Source: Rhodoferax sp. (GTDB lineage: Bacteria > Pseudomonadota > Gammaproteobacteria > Burkholderiales > Burkholderiaceae_C). Taken from it: 8,920 nt of DNA. Positions 5,876 through 8,920 of this stretch are shown piece after piece; within the stretch, counting starts at the first letter, position 1, and each line of letters starts with the position of its first letter. Made by a program: the position numbers and the translations under genes. The stretch spans positions 1 through 8,920 of the forward strand of contig JAIPDA010000086.1 of the NCBI GenBank assembly GCA_021737905.1, given 5' to 3'. Below the pieces are notes generated by a model that did not search any database, was not told the DNA's origin, and was given only the letters and a program-made list of their open reading frames with translations.

Positions 5876-6793
5876 ATGACCATGCCTGCCACGACTGTGC
5901 ACAACGCACACCATTTGCCGACCCTGACCCGCGCCAAGGCCCCGTTGACCTGTGAAGTCGAGGTGCTCAACGAGCATGGCGAGCGTTTGAGCATGTCGAT
6001 CCCGGCTGAGCGCCCGCTGACGGTGTATGTAGACAAGCGTGAGCTTGTCACGCTGATGACCTTGGGCGCACACCCAGAGTTGCTGGTACTGGGTTATTTG
6101 CGCAACCAGCGTTTGATCAGTCACGCCAGTCAGCTTGAGTCGATCACGGTCGACTGGGATGTGGGCGCGGCAGCCGTTAAAACGCGTGACGGCATCAATG
6201 ACTTGGACGAAAAAACGGCGCGCCGGGTGGTCACCACCGGCTGCGGTCAGGGCAGCGTTTTCGGCGGTCTCATGGACGAGGTCGATCAGCTCGAACTGCC
6301 GGCAGAGGCGTGCATCACGCAGCGCCAGCTCTACAGCCTCATCAACACCATCCGCCTGCAAGAAAGCACCTACAAGTCTGCTGGCTCGGTGCATGCTTGT
6401 GCCATGTTCAGTTTGGTTGGTGACGAGCCTGAGATGCTGCTGTTTGTTGAAGATGTGGGACGTCACAACGCCATCGACACCATCGCCGGTTGGTTGTGGA
6501 TGAGTATTGCGGCTTCGCAAGAGACATCCGGCGCAGCTGCGCCGGGACTGGCGTTTTATACGACAGGGCGCTTGACCAGTGAGATGGTCATCAAGTCTGC
6601 GCAGATGGGCGTGCCCGTGGTGGTGTCGCGCAGCGGCATCACTCAAATGGGCCACCAGATTGCGCAGTCTGTGGGGGTCTGCGCCATCGGGCGTGCCACA
6701 AACAAACGCTTTGTCTGCTACGCCAGTGCCGAGCGTTTGTTGCTAGAGCCCGGATTGGCCCAGGCGGGTGCCGCCATGGGGCTGACAACATGA
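5876..6793 (+). CDS. fdhD: Formate dehydrogenase accessory sulfurtransferase FdhD
   Basis: Moves sulfur from a cysteine desulfurase (IscS in E. coli) to the molybdenum cofactor of formate dehydrogenase, a step needed before FdhA is active; acts in the cytoplasm. The 305-residue product has the FdhD hallmarks: T-T-G-C-G-Q-G at about 120-126, S-V-H-A-C-A, the E-D-V-G-R-H-N-A-I-D block, F-Y-T-T-G-R-L-T-S-E and V-V-V-S-R-S-G. E. coli has Cys121 and Cys124 in a T-G-C-G-x-C loop; here only Cys123 is present and the second position is Gly126, so the CxxC pair is reduced to one cysteine. There is no clear Shine-Dalgarno before 5876; an in-frame ATG at 5882 is an alternative. It follows a strong terminator and overlaps the next gene by ATGA. 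Confidence 0.95.
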   Translation: MTMPATTVHNAHHLPTLTRAKAPLTCEVEVLNEHGERLSMSIPAERPLTVYVDKRELVTLMTLGAHPELLVLGYLRNQRLISHASQLESITVDWDVGAAAVKTRDGINDLDEKTARRVVTTGCGQGSVFGGLMDEVDQLELPAEACITQRQLYSLINTIRLQESTYKSAGSVHACAMFSLVGDEPEMLLFVEDVGRHNAIDTIAGWLWMSIAASQETSGAAAPGLAFYTTGRLTSEMVIKSAQMGVPVVVSRSGITQMGHQIAQSVGVCAIGRATNKRFVCYASAERLLLEPGLAQAGAAMGLTT

Positions 6794-8920
6794 ACCGGCT
6801 TTTCCTCAAACTCGGCTGGCAATCGACTTGGCGCGACTTGCGTGCCGGCGAACTTCGACTGCTCATTGTGGCGGTCACCTTGGCCGTGGCTTCGCTCACA
6901 GCGGTTGGTTTTTTTGCCGACCGGCTCAAGGGCGGACTCGAGCGGGATGCACGTCAATTACTCGGTGGCGATGTCATCATCAACAGTGACCAGCCGGCCC
7001 CCGCAGAATTTCTGGAAAAGGCCTTGGCCTTGGGTTTGCGCACCAGCCAACAGCTGAGTTTTCCCACCATGGCGCGGGCGCGTGACGAAGACGGCGGCGC
7101 CAGCAAATTAGTCGCATTCAAAGCGGTCGCTGCCGGCTATCCCTTGCGTGGAAATTTACGCGTGGCCGAGGGCCCCGGCCTGAGCGCTGAGCTCACGCGT
7201 GAGATTCCCGCTGCCGGCACGGTGTGGGTGGAGGCCGCGCTGCTGGACGCCCTGGGCCTGGAAATGGGCCAGCCCCTGTTGCTGGGCGATGCGAGCTTGC
7301 GCGTCAGCAAGATCATCGTCAGTGAGCCTGACCGCGGTGGCGGCTTCATCAGTTTTTCGCCGCGCGTCATGCTCAATCAAGCCGACGTTGCGGCCACCGG
7401 CCTGATCCAGCCAAGCAGCCGCAGCACCTACCGCCTGGCCGTGGCCGGCGAGGACCGGGCTGTCAAAGCTTACATCGCTTGGACGGCGCAAGTGCTCGAT
7501 AAAAACGATGTGCGTGGCCTGCGCATTGAGTCGCTGGACAGCGGCAGGCCGGAGATGCGCCAGACGCTGGACCGTGCCGAGAAATTCCTCAACCTGGTCA
7601 GCCTGTTGGCGGCCTTGCTCAGTGCGGTGGCTGTGGCCATCGTGTCGCGTGGATTTGCCGCCAAACACCTGGACGACTGCGCCATGCTGCGCGTGCTGGG
7701 TCAGCCGCAGCGCACCATTGCGCTGGCCTATAGCTTTGAATTTGTGCTGGTGGGCCTGTTTGCCAGCGCGCTGGGGGTGGCCCTGGGGTTTGCGGTGCAT
7801 CACGGCTTTGTAGTGCTACTTGCCGGCCTGGTTGAGGCAGCACTGCCGGCCGCGACGCTCTGGCCGGTGGCTTTTGGCATGGGCATGGGCTTGACTTTGT
7901 TGCTCGCTTTCGGCCTGCCGCCTGTGTTGCAACTGGCGCAGGTGCCGCCGCTGCGCGTGATACGCCGCGATGTCGGCAAACTCAAGCCGGCGTCCATGGC
8001 GGTGCTTTTGGTGGGTGTGCTGGGTTTTGCCATCTTGCTGCTGGCCGCCAGCAGCGATATCAAACTCGGGCTGATCGCCGTGGGCGGATTTGCCGGTGCG
8101 GTATTGCTGTTTGCGCTGGCCAGTTATGGGGCGCTGCGTTTGCTGCGCGCCAGCGTCAACGAGACCACGGCGCCGCGCTGGCTGGTGCTGGCCACGCGGC
8201 AGTTGGCGGCGCGGCCGGCTTTTGCGGTGGTGCAAGTCAGTGCGCTGGCAGTGGGCCTGCTGGCCTTGGTGCTGCTGGTCTTGCTGCGCACCGACCTCAT
8301 CAGCAGCTGGCGCCAGGCGACACCGCCGGATGCACCGAACCGTTTCGTCATCAACGTGCAACCCGAGCAAAGTGAAGCCTTTCAACAAGCACTGCGGCAA
8401 GCCGGCGTGAGCCGCTTTGACTGGTTTCCCATGATTCGCGGCCGTCTGGTGGCCGTCAATGGCCAGCCGGTCAAGCCCGAAGACTATGCAGACGCGCGCG
8501 CCCAGCGTCTGGTAGACCGTGAGTTCAATCTCTCCAATGCCGCTGCGCTGCCGGCCCACAACCAGGTATTGGCCGGCCGCTGGACACCTGAAGAAAAAAA
8601 TGCGCTCAGCATCGAGCAAGGTCTGGCTGATACGCTGGGCTTGAAGTTGGGTGACACACTGCGCTTTGACATTGGGGGCGTACTCAGCGAAACACGCATC
8701 ACCAGCATGCGCAAAGTGGACTGGACTTCCATGCGCGTGAATTTCTTTGTGATTTACCCGGTCAGTGAACTCGCTGACGTGCCGCTGAGCTACATCAGTG
8801 CTTTTCGTGCACCCTTGCCGGCACCGGCTACTGCCGGGCAACGCAAGCCCAGCTTTGACAATGACCTGGTCCGCGCTTTCCCCAACATCACCAACATCGA
8901 CACGAGCAGCACCTTGGCGC
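6790..8920 (+). CDS. YbbP-like ABC transporter permease (FtsX family), cut by the right edge
   Basis: The frame is open for 710 codons from ATG 6790 to the window end with no stop, so the C-terminus is missing; relatives are about 800-860 residues. It resembles the COG3127/YbbP group, large permeases with two FtsX-like domains. Visible parts: first helix about 24-43, a periplasmic MacB-type domain about 44-255, then an FtsX core with helices near 267-290 and 317-345, two helices in about 402-450, one near 480-502, and a second periplasmic domain to the edge. The last helix or helices would lie beyond the window. Such permeases pair with a YbbA-like ATPase, in E. coli next to tesA; no ATPase gene is visible here. 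The start overlaps the fdhD stop as ATGA, so the two genes are probably co-transcribed and coupled. A functional link to formate is not evident. Its substrate is unknown. Confidence 0.88.
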   Translation, partial: MNRLFLKLGWQSTWRDLRAGELRLLIVAVTLAVASLTAVGFFADRLKGGLERDARQLLGGDVIINSDQPAPAEFLEKALALGLRTSQQLSFPTMARARDEDGGASKLVAFKAVAAGYPLRGNLRVAEGPGLSAELTREIPAAGTVWVEAALLDALGLEMGQPLLLGDASLRVSKIIVSEPDRGGGFISFSPRVMLNQADVAATGLIQPSSRSTYRLAVAGEDRAVKAYIAWTAQVLDKNDVRGLRIESLDSGRPEMRQTLDRAEKFLNLVSLLAALLSAVAVAIVSRGFAAKHLDDCAMLRVLGQPQRTIALAYSFEFVLVGLFASALGVALGFAVHHGFVVLLAGLVEAALPAATLWPVAFGMGMGLTLLLAFGLPPVLQLAQVPPLRVIRRDVGKLKPASMAVLLVGVLGFAILLLAASSDIKLGLIAVGGFAGAVLLFALASYGALRLLRASVNETTAPRWLVLATRQLAARPAFAVVQVSALAVGLLALVLLVLLRTDLISSWRQATPPDAPNRFVINVQPEQSEAFQQALRQAGVSRFDWFPMIRGRLVAVNGQPVKPEDYADARAQRLVDREFNLSNAAALPAHNQVLAGRWTPEEKNALSIEQGLADTLGLKLGDTLRFDIGGVLSETRITSMRKVDWTSMRVNFFVIYPVSELADVPLSYISAFRAPLPAPATAGQRKPSFDNDLVRAFPNITNIDTSSTLA

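Noticed and set aside
4777..6655. Minus-strand open frames 4777-6051 and 5609-6655
   Set aside because: They run across fdhC, the Ala-rich gene, the terminator and fdhD, and their translations are low-complexity Arg/Cys/Gly- or Gln/His-rich, typical of antisense shadows.
7816..8841. Minus-strand open frame opposite the permease
   Set aside because: It is Gln/His/Arg-rich with no domain. The sense frame is open from 6790 to the edge and reads as a clear membrane protein.
1..8920. CRISPR array, insertion sequence, tRNA or rRNA genes
   Set aside because: No spaced direct-repeat array, transposase, terminal inverted repeats or tRNA-like cloverleaf was seen. Nearly the whole window is accounted for by same-strand genes.

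Overview
The window carries a respiratory, periplasm-facing formate dehydrogenase operon, followed by its maturation gene fdhD and the start of an unrelated ABC-transporter permease gene. All genes are on the + strand. The GC-rich coding sequence, the protein style and the gene order (small Tat protein, alpha, short beta, gamma with a long secreted N-terminus, Ala-rich secreted protein, fdhD) suggest a betaproteobacterium, most likely Burkholderiales/Comamonadaceae (Rhodoferax- or Polaromonas-like). That taxonomic call is an inference from recognised protein style, not a search result.

Layout: 1-175 is a leader with no supported gene but with short repeats and a weak promoter candidate. 176-382 encodes a tiny Tat-signal protein of the 'formate dehydrogenase region TAT target' type. 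430-3399 is the catalytic alpha subunit FdhA, a cysteine (not selenocysteine) enzyme with a Tat signal. 3409-4032 is the four-cluster iron-sulfur beta subunit. 4029-4250, overlapping it by ATGA, is a 73-residue predicted lipoprotein. 4264-5421 is the cytochrome b gamma subunit. 5434-5808 is a secreted Ala/Pro/Lys-rich protein of unknown function. A strong intrinsic terminator at 5831-5859 closes this block. fdhD follows at 5876-6793 and overlaps by ATGA with a YbbP-like FtsX-family permease (6790 to beyond the right edge).

Working model: FdhD passes sulfur to the molybdenum cofactor of FdhA in the cytoplasm. The folded FdhA, with FdhB probably carried along, is exported by Tat. Formate is oxidised in the periplasm and electrons run from the Mo-bisMGD centre through one [4Fe-4S] cluster in alpha and four in beta to two b hemes in gamma and then to quinone. 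FdhB lacks the C-terminal membrane helix of E. coli FdnH, while gamma has an added secreted domain and an added helix, so anchoring appears to rest on gamma alone.

The least understood part is a set of three small exported proteins embedded in the operon (Tat micro-protein, lipoprotein, Ala-rich protein with two cysteines in the mature part). None exists in the E. coli fdn/fdo operons. They are the best candidates for an undescribed accessory layer. FdhD is also atypical: it keeps only the first cysteine of the E. coli CxxC sulfur-transfer motif.
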